DNA of 64,000 nt from Episyrphus balteatus (GCF_945859705.1 NC_079137.1:66858277-66922276); one strand, 5' to 3'; numbered from the stretch's first letter, positions 25,073-35,877 are shown. A program made the numbers and translations. Notes: a model not told the origin generated them from the letters alone.

Positions 25073-26012
25073 GTAAAGTTGGGTATTGTGGTATAGGTAC
25101 ATGTTTCTTTTTGGAATATATTTTGGAATCAAACTAATCGAAAATGTGTGAAGATGTGCAATGGTTTATTAGTTTCGTGTTTTGAATGTTTTGCAATGGT
25201 TATTCGTTTCTGAATAACCATAACTGAAAAATGTTTTATATCAAAATGTGCGATGACCTCGAAAATGCCATATTTGGAAAGTGGAGGGTAATGTGGTACA
25301 CATACGTCTGCTAATGTGGTATACTCTTTTCCAATACAATATTATATATTTTATTAGTTACTTCATTTTTGAAATAACCAATAAAGATGTTTTTATTGGT
25401 TCTTATTAAGAATGAAAGAAAAAACAACAGAAGATTAAAAATTATTTGTGTTTTGTTAAATTTAAGATAAAATATTAATTTCATTGTTGGCATATTCTAA
25501 AATCTAAAGAAATTTACTATACCACATTAGAGTATTGTAAGTATACCACATTAGCGAAAACAGTGATATTGTACAAAAAATTAAAAAAATATATGTTTAA
25601 TTAATGATAATTTGACCAATTATTTGAACTATTAAAGCTTATGTGACCAAAAAAGCCCAACATAAACATTAAAAAAATATATTAAAAGTTAGATTTGAAC
25701 CAAACTTATATCGAAATCCCGTAAATCAATAGCAAACTGTTCTACTTTAAAAATACATTTTTGTAAATATTGCTTTTTAAACGCTTGGGAATGCATTTTG
25801 TAAAGCTTATTAAAAAAAGGCCACGTAACCGTTTATAAATATTTAAAAATTTTTTGAAAAGTATGGAATATTTTCGTGTTTTCGAACACGCATTTTTCGT
25901 TAAACAAAAGTTGTCACCTATTGCTTCAAAAGACGTCCTTCTATTGTCTTTAGTTTCTTAGAAAACAATGTGTACCACATTATACCAACCTATACCACAT
26001 TACCAGAACTTA
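25073..26012. mobile_element. Foldback element with repeated TACCACATTA motif
   Basis: The ends are inverted: the left begins AGTAAAGTTGGGTATTGTGG, and the right ends with the complement of AGTAAGTTCTGGTAATGTGG. The 10-mer TACCACATTA or its complement occurs about seven times near both ends (about 25090, 25290, 25311, 25521, 25547, 25975, 25997) and is absent from the middle. Subterminal motif clusters of this kind are typical transposase-binding arrays in DNA transposons. No transposase frame is present. Confidence 0.7.
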
Positions 26013-26167
26013 CTGTAACACTTGTATGTCCGATGTGGAAAAAAACCTTGGTTTTCGGAAGCAAAATGGAGAGTACAGTTTTTAAGGTATTCGTATATTT
26101 TTGAATGGACAGTATTAGTTTAATTTATTATATATTTTTTATTTTGTTTTGCTGAATTGTTATATTT

Positions 26168-26443
26168 ATATTCTTTAGTTGTATAGCTTTCTTGAAATTC
26201 AATTAAAACGCCATTTTTTAATTTTTTAATATTTTGCCAATATATAAAAATATAATTATATCATAGGTAATCTATTATATTATTGTTATATACATATACA
26301 TATATGAAAACGCTAGTTTTATAATTATTTTTAGCCTGGAAGATGAGGTGTAAATCACCTCGAAATATATTGGCAAAATATTAAAAAATTAAAAGTGGCG
26401 TTTTAATTGAATTTCAAGAAAGCTATACAACTAAAGAATATAT
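26168..26443. mobile_element. Penelope-like terminal palindrome (second locus)
   Basis: The arms 26168-26248 and about 26366-26443 are inverted: TTCTTTAGTTGTATAGCTTT mirrors AAAGCTATACAACTAAAGAA. The loop contains CCTGGAAGATGAGG, then TAAATCACCTCGAAATATAT and TGGCAAAAT. This is the same arrangement as in the arms at 7631-8836, so I assign it to the same Penelope-like class. No coding part is present. Confidence 0.65.
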
Positions 26444-26567
26444 ATAGTATTAGTTTAGTTGATTTTTCGCCTGAGAAAGTTGCTTCAAATAGTCAAAAAA
26501 TGGATGGATCGTGCCTGCTGCTGGTATCAACTATACTTGCTTACGAAAAGTGAATGTTGAATCAATA

Positions 26568-28576
26568 GGTGTGTTTTTTTGTTTATCTATATCGATTTTG
26601 TGCAAAAAAACGACATCGGGATTTTTGAAATCCATGCAAACATTTGGCATCACTGTACATATACTTTGGCAGCTGTCTGTCAAAAATGTTGCTTTTGTTT
26701 TTTTTTTATTTTAACTCCGAAGTGGGAAGGCCATTACATCCATTACATGTTGGATGCAAACAAAAATTTTCATATGGCCATGGCATCCATGTTGGATTCA
26801 AAAAAAAAAATGTTCACAAAAAACCAAAAATTATCTGTATATTCTTAGCTACATTTTAAGACCATGACCATTAACATTAGTTGCGTCGTTCTTGTGGTAT
26901 AAGCGTTTGAAGGTAGCCATATTGAATTTTTTTTCGATTTTTTAAAAATCAAATGTGAAAACTTTTTTATTTTTATTTCTAATTTTTCGAAAAAACTTTG
27001 GTAATTTTATATACATATCTGTTCAACAATCTTATCAGGATCCATTTAAGACTTTTATCTGAAAAGTGCATTGCGTAACGATATTTTTTATTGAACAGTA
27101 AATATATACATATATACAATTTGCTTAAAGCTAGTTATCTAAAAATTTACATTATTTATATTAGTATTATGTTGGCACAAAAGGGGCCTAACGTTTTTAC
27201 ATTGTTTTTTTTTTTTTTATAAGCTAAATTTACAGTTAATTGTAATTGTGTTTGTTTTAAATATTGTTCAAGTCCGGTTGTCATTGTGAAGGCTGGATTA
27301 GGGAGGGGTGAGGCTTTCAGCCACGATAGTGAGCTGATCCAGGATCAGCGTAGAAGGGGATGTTCTCTTCGTCGTTGGTTGATATCAAATCCTCATCCAA
27401 AAGTTCCTTAGCTTCTAGGTACCGCTGGTTAGGCTGTCTTGGCTGGTTTATGACTCTTCCTATTATTGGGTTTGGATGGTTGCTCAGGTTCTGTAGGCAT
27501 CTTCTGCTTGATGGGATAAGATACTTGTCGAGTTTTATAATTTGGGATTATTCATACAGTCTCTTGTTGCTGACGTGTTTCCTGCGTATCCTGTCGTAGT
27601 GCATGCCTGTACAGATCCTTAAGATTTTCCTCTCCAGGATTGCTAACTTGTTTAGGTGGGATTTTGTCACCGTGAACCAGATAGGAAAACAGTAGGTGAT
27701 GATAGGCCTTATGAGCTGCTTGTACAGGAGAAGCTTTGTCTTTTGGCTGAGTCCGTTTCTTTTCCGCATAAGTGGATGAATGCGATGAAAGGCGAAGTTG
27801 GCTTTTTTCAAAACGGCTGCTGCTTGAGGGTTGAATCGGTTCTTCTCATCGAATTGTATTCCCAGATATTTGACGTTATTTTTTGCTGAAATTTGTGTTC
27901 CATCGGGAAGGCTTATCTTGATGTTCCTGCAGTTCCTGGCTGAGCGTATTTTAGGATTTCCTGGGGTGGCTGGTCGTCTAAAGCATATCAGTTCAGATTT
28001 GGCTGTGTTGATTTTGAAGCCCCAGCGCTTATAAAACTCGTAAAGTCGTCTTATGTGGGCTTCAACTTTCCTTGCGGCTAATATGGGTGACTTAGACTTC
28101 GCGTACGTGAGAGAGTCGTCTGCAAACAGGAGATTCTGAGCTAATTCTGGGTATGGCTGATCGGATGTGTAAATATTGAAGAGGAATGGTCCTAGCTTCG
28201 ATCCTTGGGCAACTCCAGCATTAATTGTCCTCTTGGTGCATTGCGTATATCTCGAGATATTAACATTTCAATGCAACCATGTCAAACAAATTTTTGATTA
28301 TTTTTTTTCTATGAGAGTTTTTTTCAAACCTCGTTTTCTCCGCTTTTTTTTTTTTGTTAATATTTTCAGATATTTCTATATGAACACAACAATTAAACTA
28401 TCTTGGCACTACTGTTTTTATCGAGAGAAAGTAAAATCTGGATAATTATCTGGATTTTTCAAAAATCTATACAGATAAAGTTTTTGTTGTTTTTAACACG
28501 TAAATTGTTTTGATTTCAAAAATCTCGATGTCGTTTTTTTGCACAAAATCTATATAGATAAACAAAAAAACACACC
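26568..28576. mobile_element. Tc1/mariner-like element with about 75-bp TIRs, split by a LINE
   Basis: The left terminus begins GGTGTGTTTTTTTG with CGATTTTGTGCAAAAAAACG downstream. The right terminus (about 28500-28576) is the inverted counterpart. TA flanks both ends, fitting Tc1/mariner target choice. About half of the span is a later LINE insertion (27078-28235). What remains of the host element shows no transposase frame, so it was probably already non-autonomous. Confidence 0.72.
27078..28235 (-). mobile_element. 5'-truncated non-LTR retrotransposon (Jockey-like)
   Basis: Read on the - strand, the segment encodes the C-terminal part of a LINE reverse transcriptase. AGVAQGSKLGPFLFNIY is the RT segment before the active site, then LLFADDS is the catalytic FADD box, then KLLLYKQLIRPIITYCFPIW and LAILERKILRICTG are the thumb-side motifs. 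A stop interrupts the frame after RRKHVSNKRLYE (plus-strand position about 27548). A perfect 12-bp direct repeat GTGCATTGCGTA flanks it (27066-27077 and 28236-28247), the likely target duplication. A T run at 27205-27218 may be an internal or terminal A tract. It is dead on arrival and inserted in the Tc1-like element. Confidence 0.85.
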
Positions 28577-28895
28577 TAATAAATGCTTGTATCCACAAGA
28601 CGTTAAATTAGTAAGAGTTCAGTCAAAGCTTTTAGAGCTGAAGGAAAATCTCTATATTCGTTTGTTTTGAAAAAGAACGCAACATCGTTTTATAACTTTT
28701 CAATTATTTTAAGCTGTGTACGGTTTAACAAAATTGTTGAAAATTCATGCTCTTCGATTCATAATGTTGGAAAACAATTGTTTAAAACTTAGCTAAAGTG
28801 TTTTTATGAATATAGTAATTACAAAAAATTTGTATTAAATCGTGGGTGCAAAGGAAAAACTCACTAACCACATATCCTAACAAACATTATTCCTT

Positions 28896-28942
28896 CTATA
28901 AAGCTTTACAGCATCTACATTCACACCTGTAAAGCTTTATAG
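28896..28942. repeat. 16-bp perfect hairpin
   Basis: CTATAAAGCTTTACAG (28896-28911) is exactly mirrored at 28927-28942 around a 15-base loop. A diverged relative, with TTCTATAATGCTTTACAG and CTGTAAAGCT, sits at 29410-29452. It is probably a small dispersed foldback. Confidence 0.65.
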
Positions 28943-29454
28943 GAGCAAATTTGTTAGACGGGCGGACTTCAAGATTTCAATAGCAGTTAGTCAGTTTTTC
29001 CTTTGAACCAACGAAGTTGAGAATATGAATTTGTGCTTTAAAATCATTTATGTCGAATACCTTTAAAAAAAAAAAAGAAATGGTTTGTAATCGATTTTTG
29101 GTTCTAAGAATATTTAAAAATCAATCCATTCTTTCATAGTTTTTGTGGGTAATAATTCCGCAAGAAAAAAGGTGATATAAATAAATTCCGTTTCAAGATG
29201 AGAATTTACTCAACTTTAGAAAGTGGAATAGATTCGCACATGAAGTGAATAAATTACCATTTGGAAGAAATATTACCCTGCTCCAAGAAATGTATTCAAA
29301 GACACAAGAATATTTGTTGGCTAATCTGAATAGGTTCAAAAGCAAAATTGTTAATAAGCGTTGAGAGGCCGAATCTAAATGTTAATGTAAGCCCTACTAA
29401 CAATTTTGCTTCTATAATGCTTTACAGAAGCAACAATTGCATCTGTAAAGCTTT

Positions 29455-29563
29455 CCCTTCAAGCAAGAAAACTGAGTTCAGAAAAGACACTCCGACCTCC
29501 GACCGAGAAAAACGGGGTTGCACTCACATACTTGCAACTTTTTGTGTATGAACACAAAGTCGA
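29455..29563 (+). repeat. Long-range inverted repeat, left copy
   Basis: About 109 bp starting CCCTTCAAGCAAGAAAAC and containing CGGGGTTGCACTCACATACT. The inverted partner is at 35878-35987, roughly 88 percent identical by eye. The pair encloses 6.3 kb, including the exon-mosaic pseudogene at 30570-33332. A third, partial relative of its first bases is at about 30248. Confidence 0.75.
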
Positions 29564-30240
29564 AAAAGAAAAAACGGGATCTACTACAGAAATAAACGGA
29601 ACCCAACATATAAATAAATCGCGAATTCTCAAAATAAATTCTCTATATCGTCGACCCAGAATTGTTTTGTTCCATATGCCTTTTTTAGGTTTTTGAGTTA
29701 GGAACGGATGTTCTTTCTAAAAAAAAATAATTAAAACTCCTATCGCACAGTTTTGGAGTACCAAGTTCATAAACCTTAAAATACGTTTTTCGAAAAAGTG
29801 CCAATTGAGTATGTAGCAAAAGAATTGTGGGGTGACGATATGTACCTTTGTGTATTCTATGTATTTATTTAATAAATAGCCAATTTCGCAAAAAAAACAC
29901 GTTTTTTTCGCACTGACAAATAGATCCCCCTAACCCAAATATTAACGCAATTGACACTCGGCCTTAAAGCTTAAAGTTTTCCAGCCGGAAAAAACTATAA
30001 AAATTCGTTTGAAAATTATCACTTCAAAAAACTTATTTTAAATCTATGTAAATTGGAGTGTTTTTCTATTCAGTACATTTATGTACATATAACATGATGA
30101 AAATGTTAAAAATAAATGTGTGCAATTCTTTATTGTTTTACTTTAGCAACATACTAGGCCTTACATCCGAAACCGTTTTCAACAGAAAAACTATACCGTA
30201 AAATATTAATTTCAAAATTCAAATTCACCACCAAATTCAC

Positions 30241-30350
30241 TACACCCCCTTCAAGCAAACAGGTCCGACCTCGGTCCGAATCCGCTCCGCCTGAGGCGGA
30301 GCTGAGTCCGACTTCGGATCAGAAACTGGTCCGAAGGCGGCTCAAATTAG
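30241..30350. repeat. GC-rich block of TCCGA variants with hairpin
   Basis: In an otherwise AT-rich setting this block repeats GGTCCGA/GTCCGAC-type units. It contains a perfect hairpin GCTCCGCC-TGA-GGCGGAGC at 30284-30302. Another TCCGA-rich block is at 29490-29515, inside the long-range inverted repeat. The function is unknown; it may be a transposon end. Confidence 0.5.
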
Positions 30351-30569
30351 TATGGAAATTATAATCACCGCGAAGTCGATTGCATATGTATTGGTGAGGT
30401 GAAAATCTCCATTCCGAGAAAATGGAGCCGAAGGCGGAACGAATGACGTCCGGCATTTTCACATCGATCGATACTCGAGTATCGAATATATTTGACATTT
30501 CTAACCTAAAAAAAAATCCTGTATTAATTTTTTTTCACTGAAATTGTTTTTTTTTTATTCTAATGTTTT

Positions 30570-30948
30570 TTAGATCAAAAAATATACAATAAATACAATA
30601 AATACAATAAATACAATAAATACAATTTTAAAATAAATATTAAATAAAATAAATCTTTTTATTTGTTGTTGCTGCTGTTGTTTGTGTACTTTTGGATGTC
30701 TAGTATTCCCTCCTTTGTTGATTCCTTCCTTTGTTGATATCTCCTGCTGATTCGTTATTCTCTAGAAAGATATTAATTAAACAATGATCAATGATATTAA
30801 TGTTATTAAATACCTGCTGTCGATTCCCAGTCATTCGCATCACATCCGGATGCATTGGTGTACCTTCGGGTAAAGGGGTTAATTCTTTTCCCAATGAAAA
30901 TTGGGTTTGAATGTGGTGCACTCGGCCGGGTGGTTTTTGAGAATGTGC
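30570..30948 (-). pseudogene. Unidentified exon fragments at the 3' end of the mosaic
   Basis: After the INTS9-like part (ending near 30949) the frame continues without a stop into RVHHIQTQFSLGKELTPLPE and GTPMHPDVMRMTGNRQQ. It reaches a donor at 30812-30813. An acceptor at 30762-30763 opens a compatible exon reading RITNQQEISTKEGINKGG. The composition looks like real protein, but I do not recognise the source. INTS9 normally ends where this part starts, so the sequence is foreign to it or is a lineage-specific extension. Confidence 0.5.
30584..30626 (+). repeat. ATACAATAAA tandem microsatellite
   Basis: Four to five exact head-to-tail copies of the 10-mer ATACAATAAA. It lies just downstream, in transcript sense, of the minus-strand exon mosaic. 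Confidence 0.85.
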
Positions 30949-31646
30949 AAATTGCTGCTGCACACATTTCATTAGGGAATCTCTCAATTTCAGTCTCAAC
31001 GACTGCTTACCCCCACACACAATATGCGTTGAGTTTTCATCAATTTTAATTATCGTATCTTCACTTGGTATGCTTATCGTTAATACACCTCCAATTCGTT
31101 CTGTTTTAATATCTGTTATTCCATCTTGCGCCAATATGGAATCTATATCGACTCCTCCATATTCATATTTAACTTTCTTTAGAACTTCTGTAGAGTGGTG
31201 GATGTAGAGTTGTGCCAGCACTTGTATTTGCTTTACTATCCGATTCATCATCACATGGAGCAATATTATTTACTTTATCTTTGACTTCAAGAATTCCAGT
31301 TAATGTGGATATAGTCACACCGGGAGTTGTTTCACGAGGAACAATTTTGATGCTAATTCAGATTTAAGATAGACTCGATCCATTTTTCGTTTGAGTGGCA
31401 ATCGAATGGTTTCGCCACATTTGAAAGTGATGATTTTCTTGTCCTAAAAATGAAGCAATTAGAAGAATTTATATGACCTTTCAATATGAGTATTACCGGT
31501 TGTTCAATATAAAGTTGTGGAGCAATTGGATGCGGTTTTTTATAGTTTTCAGGAATAACCAAGACACTAGGTTTTGGTTCCTTAATCAGCTTGTTTGCTT
31601 GTTGATAGTTCAGTGACGTATCGATGGGACAATATAATGCCTTCAT
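30949..31646 (-). pseudogene. IntS9: INTS9 (Integrator subunit 9) C-terminal fragment, frameshifted
   Basis: Two exon pieces, 31497-31646 and 30949-31443, encode a C-terminal portion of the Integrator cleavage-module subunit INTS9. The pieces contain YCPIDTSLNYQQANKLIKEP, IRLPLKRK, ITDIKTERIGG and IKIDENSTHIV, ending LRLKLRDSL. INTS9 partners INTS11 in RNA 3'-end cleavage. Here the metallo-beta-lactamase/beta-CASP body is absent. The reading frame breaks at about 31346, where one base seems missing, and again between about 31190 and 31260. The intron at 31444-31496 keeps GT-AG ends, so this is a DNA-level copy, not a retrocopy. It is fused directly to focadhesin sequence upstream. Confidence 0.8.
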
Positions 31647-32069
31647 AATGTTTACAGTATGACTTTCACACAGCGATACTATGGAATCTAAGGCCAATGA
31701 CGTAGCTAGGTCGCCATTTTTATCAGTACATGTGTTAAGTGTGTCTGATAGATGAGATACTAGATCAGAACCGTATTGATTTGGTCTGAAAGCAAAATTA
31801 AACTATATTAACTTAATGCATTTTAAATAATACTATATTTTTATATAAACCTTTCTGAGCAAATTTCCTTGATGACATAAGTTTTTGTTATTTCAAATTC
31901 TGAGAGATCGGTTCCGCCTAGCTCTTTATGTGATTGTGATAAGAGTTTTTTTAAGGAAGGGATAAGTTCGTCCTTCGATTCTCCATAAACGTATATATAG
32001 ATCCACACAAAAGGTGGGATTTTTGGTGTTCATTGCACGAATAGTATTTAAAATCATTGGAATGTTGTC
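31647..32069 (-). pseudogene. Focadhesin (FOCAD) fragment, frameshifted
   Basis: Exons 31851-32069 and 31647-31785 encode helical-repeat sequence of the focadhesin family, including LWRIEGRTYPFLKK, then YVIKEICSERPNQYGSDL and LALDSIVSLCE. This follows the order LW....DR.YP.., I.DIC..RP.QHG.D, L.L..L..LC.AEVV as I recall it for vertebrate FOCAD. FOCAD is a large HEAT-like protein linked to the SKI complex and focal adhesion. Only about 120 residues remain. A run of seven A's (minus sense, near 31950) throws the frame; six would keep it. The intron 31786-31850 has GT-AG ends. The frame passes without an intron into INTS9-like sequence at about 31646. Confidence 0.78.
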
Positions 32070-33081
32070 CTAAAATAAATACAGATACAAAGTTTTAGTA
32101 AGACGGGAACCTATAATATATAAAGAAAAAAGAACGAATGTTTTGAGTGGGGGAAAGCAGATGAACATTGGTATTGTTCTTATGTTCCCGCTTTTATGTT
32201 AACCTTAACAACCGATAAATACTGCAATACAAAAAGTATTTATTGTTTATGATTTGATTACCTACTCTTTGATTTGAAAAGGATGACTCGACAATAAATT
32301 CATTGCTAATGAACTAAAAATTAAGATTTGCTTTTGAAAAAATTAAGTAACCGACAATACTTCGTCATATAAAATGCTTTTTGTAAAAAAAAAACATTTA
32401 TGTAATTTAAAAAAATAATTCTTATAATGTTTATACAGGGTGTCCGGTAAAAAATGGATAAGCCTGAAGTAACGAATAGCTAAACTTATGACTGTACTAA
32501 AATCAAATAGAAAAAACTTCTATTGCAACCAGTTTAGAAAATATTAGCTTTTTTTCGTTCAGAGTATTTTAAATTTCATCATCTTACGTTTTCGTTCACC
32601 ACAACCACGAATGAATGAATTTTATAAATTTAATTTTCAATTTCATTTGTTCCACACTAAATAAGAAAGTCTGTTAAATTTCTCTCAGACAGAAATAAAA
32701 GTTCAAGATTGTTTAAGAATCTGGAACATTTGAACACAATAATTATACTATCACGATTTCGGAAACGTAAACACGATTCAATTCAATAGTTTGTCACTAT
32801 TTGACTTTTGGGGAACAATTTGGGAGCCTTATGTAAAAATTAATAATTATGCGGCCCCTGGCGATAAAACTGTTGCACAATCTCTAGTTTATAGTTAACA
32901 GGCTTTAATCGTATGAAGGTCTAAATAGCAAGCTTTTTATTATTTAAAATTAATCGAATTTGAATGTATACCATAATGAAATTGTTGTTGAGTAATTATA
33001 TTCTCTTAAAATAAATTTACATTTACTTATACTATTTTTTTAAGTACATACCTTTGAAACTGCAAAATTCGGCTTACTTAC

Positions 33082-33332
33082 CTTCTTCTTTCCTATTTCT
33101 CCATTCATTATTAGTGTCAATTTGTGAGGGCAAAAAATTATAATTTGTTGCCAGTTTCCTCTTTTTTTGGGGGTATACTGGCTCGTCATGTTCATTCTAT
33201 TAAAAAGTAAACAAATAATAAATAATTTATCATTATTCGTTTGAATATTAAAGGAAATGAACGCATAAGCTATATTCTTACCTGGATAGATGGATGGTTT
33301 TTTGCATAATTGGGCATCATGATGTAAAAAAA
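33082..33332 (-). pseudogene. Two unidentified upstream exons of the mosaic
   Basis: Exons 33282-33332 and 33082-33196 have good acceptor and donor sites and a shared open phase. They read MMPNYAKNHPSIQ followed by NEHDEPVYPQKKRKLATNYN. The composition is protein-like, including a basic KKRK patch, but I cannot name the source gene. The second exon ends in phase 1. Joining it to the focadhesin exon at 32069 gives an early stop, so a single intact protein is not encoded. Confidence 0.4.
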
Positions 33333-33529
33333 CTGTAAGAATATATAAAAGAAATATACGTCCGAAATATTCAAAACCCGAAAAACTTCAGTTTACCCTT
33401 GTAAACACGTTATTAAGAAAAGCCAAACGAAATTGTTTCTGTCTTTTCGGATTTTCCAAGGATTTCGATTCTTTGTGTCGAGGTAACGATTTTATGCGTC
33501 ACTTATGTAAAATTTCAAAAATTCAAAAA

Positions 33530-33640
33530 ATTTTTTTATACAGACAGACAGGCTGACAGACAGACGGACTTCCGGGACCCACTTTTTTGGCATTGTCTAC
33601 CATCGTAATGTCATGGAAAAATGTTATCTCAACTTTTTTT
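33530..33640 (+). repeat. Dispersed repeat end, GACAGACAGAC tract
   Basis: A short CAGACAGACAGGCTGACAGA tract is followed by CCCACTTTTTTGGCATTGTC and ATCGTAATGTCATGGAAA. It is a diverged version of the 3' block of the repeats at 6379-7298 and 38020-39613. Confidence 0.6.
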
Positions 33641-34053
33641 TTATACGAATGCATAACTTGATATATAGTACCTATATCGCAAGTAACAAAATGTTATCCC
33701 TTTGGGATGTTGTAAATTGCAACGTCAAGTGAGTACGATATCGTCAAAAAGTAAATAAGATAAAAATCAGTTGAAGCCCACTTGGGTAAGCCATAACAAA
33801 ATATCCCTAAAAAATTGTTAGGTGATAAAGACTTTTTTGATAATTAATTTATTTTAATTATGAATTAATGTCTATTTCTGCTTATGAAATGTTATGAAAC
33901 ATCTTTTATTTTATTGGTTTAAGTTAAATACGAAATTATGGGAATTTTTCCAAATCTTTTCATTTAGCCAAAAGAGCACATTTGCACTCTTTATCTGTTT
34001 TACTTATTGAAAAAGGGGGTAGGTTTCTCCATATTCTTTTAAAGTTTAATTTA

Positions 34054-34380
34054 AAGGTGCGAAAACCAGAAACAATAAAATTCAATTAACAAAAAACTAC
34101 AAAATTGGATATGCGCCCTTTTTGCTTAGCACGGCATTGCACATCTTATGTGTTTTACTAAGCAAAAAGGGCGTATATCCATTGTCTCTTAAAATACACA
34201 ACATATTATAAAATCATGAATGCCATAAAATAATAAACTTTTTTTTTTAAATATGTGATTTGTTTAAATTTTGAAAAATATTAAATTTAGGGGTGCGAAA
34301 TCCTGAAACACTAAAATTCATTTATCCTAAAACTAAAATAATGGATATGCGCCCTTTTTGCTTAACACGGCAGTTTTATA
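34054..34380. repeat. Direct and inverted copies of a GCGCCCTTTTTGCTTA motif
   Basis: GGATATGCGCCCTTTTTGCT occurs at about 34108 and 34342 in the same orientation, each preceded by a related block starting GGTGCGAAA. A third, inverted copy (AAAAAGGGCGTATATCC) ends near 34180, forming a 75-bp hairpin with the first. These are probably pieces of one transposon family. Confidence 0.65.
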
Positions 34381-34904
34381 CTTTCTGACAACACAATCGA
34401 TTAGTGTTTTGTGGAAACAATTTCAAAGCTAATGCTTTGAAATGTTGGTTTTCTTACTAAATATATATTATTCTTCAAATAAAATAGGTTTTAAATAGGA
34501 AAAACATGTGAATTTTGGTAATTTTAAGGGGGGGCCGGAGGTAAAACACAAATAAAGCTTTAAAATTCAAGAGTTTCCTGTATTCGGCCCCCTTAAAAAA
34601 TGGAAAAAAAAATACATTTTTGAATCATTTGATGTTATAACTTATTAACAATCAAAATTGTTTCTTAATTCTTAAAACACGAAAATTTAAATAAAAAACA
34701 TTCAATTTATTTAAGCTTAACCTATTAAAGTCAGTGGAAAATAAGAAACAAAGGCCGGATTTAAGAGAATCGGACTTTTCTATAAAAAAAAAACTTTAAG
34801 AAAATATTTTTGGGAACTATTATTAACTTTTTTTTAAACATACCGAAAAATTAATAAATAAATGTCGAAAATGTTGATATTTGACGTTTCCTGTGCTTTT
34901 TAAA

Positions 34905-34962
34905 GCCGGCCCCTTAAGGATTTTGTCTCATAAAATATATTTTATATCCTTAAGGGGCCGGC
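34905..34962. repeat. 16-bp perfect GC-rich hairpin
   Basis: GCCGGCCCCTTAAGGA (34905-34920) is exactly mirrored at 34947-34962 with a 26-base AT loop. A related GGGGCCGG lies near 34531 with CGGCCCCCTTAA near 34585. It could be the closely apposed ends of a deleted transposon. Confidence 0.65.
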
Positions 34963-35344
34963 TACTAGCAACTCTACCCTACTAGCCCTGTTTCTTTGGG
35001 AGGTGGCAAAGTAATACTAGTAGTTTACTAGCGATTTTCAATGGAACGCACTTTCAACGAATTCAATACAAATCGTATCTACTCGGGAAGAAGAGCATAA
35101 GTAGATGATTGTACCAGATTAGATTAACCAAAACATCTTCTATTAGTAGACTACCACCTCCAATGGAATAGGGCTTCTACTGGCCAGTGTTTGTGCATTA
35201 TGTTTTTGGACAGCGCTTCAAGCAAGAACGTTTTCTGAGGTCGACCCGGCGAACCCCACATGCGGAAAAGCCATAATGTCTAACATGGGAGGGTTGTGAT
35301 CTCATCCGAGATCATGACTATCGTCCGTAATGGAGAAGAAGATT

Positions 35345-35389
35345 GTCTATTGAAACCGTTTTAATTTTATTAAAACGGTTTCAATAGAC
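35345..35389. repeat. 20-bp perfect hairpin
   Basis: GTCTATTGAAACCGTTTTAA (35345-35364) is exactly mirrored at 35370-35389 around a 5-base loop. A further AAAACGGTTTCAA follows at about 35400. Its tightness suggests an extrusion-prone or TIR-to-TIR remnant. Confidence 0.7.
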
Positions 35390-35877
35390 GATCAGTTTTA
35401 AAACGGTTTCAACGATTGCATTCTCATGCAATAGAATAATATAAGGTTGAATTAATAATAAAAATTAGAAAAAAATAAAAATATACTTACAATACTTTTT
35501 TTTAGAGATGAGGTTTTTTCTGGAATGTCCACTCAATAAAGACTTTATTGAGATTTTTTTTATACACTTTTTAGTTATGAGATGATGAAATTGCCAACTT
35601 AGAATTGGTCTACACAAAATGGTTTGCTTAATTGTTGTCTAAATTATGACAAATCAAATAGAAAGAAAATTAACAAATTAAATAGAAAAAAATTTACACT
35701 ACTTTTTTTACTTTTAGAATAATTGTATCCAGTCAACAAAAGACACCGACTTTTTTTTATTGTTTTATTAATTTTGACGTTTTGGTTTTGTTCTTTTGTG
35801 AAATATGGGGTTGCACCTCTATCATATGGTGTTTTCTTTTTCGCACTTTTTCACCACGATCGAGAATCGATTCTCGT

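Noticed and set aside
30700..31263. A single intact 187-codon protein
   Set aside because: The start codon lies inside the INTS9-like exon after a frameshift, and homology continues upstream in another frame, so it is a piece of a broken mosaic.
32438..32480. A second complete CAGGGTGTCC element
   Set aside because: Only one end, CAGGGTGTCCGGTAAAAAAT, is visible. No inverted partner was found within several kilobases.
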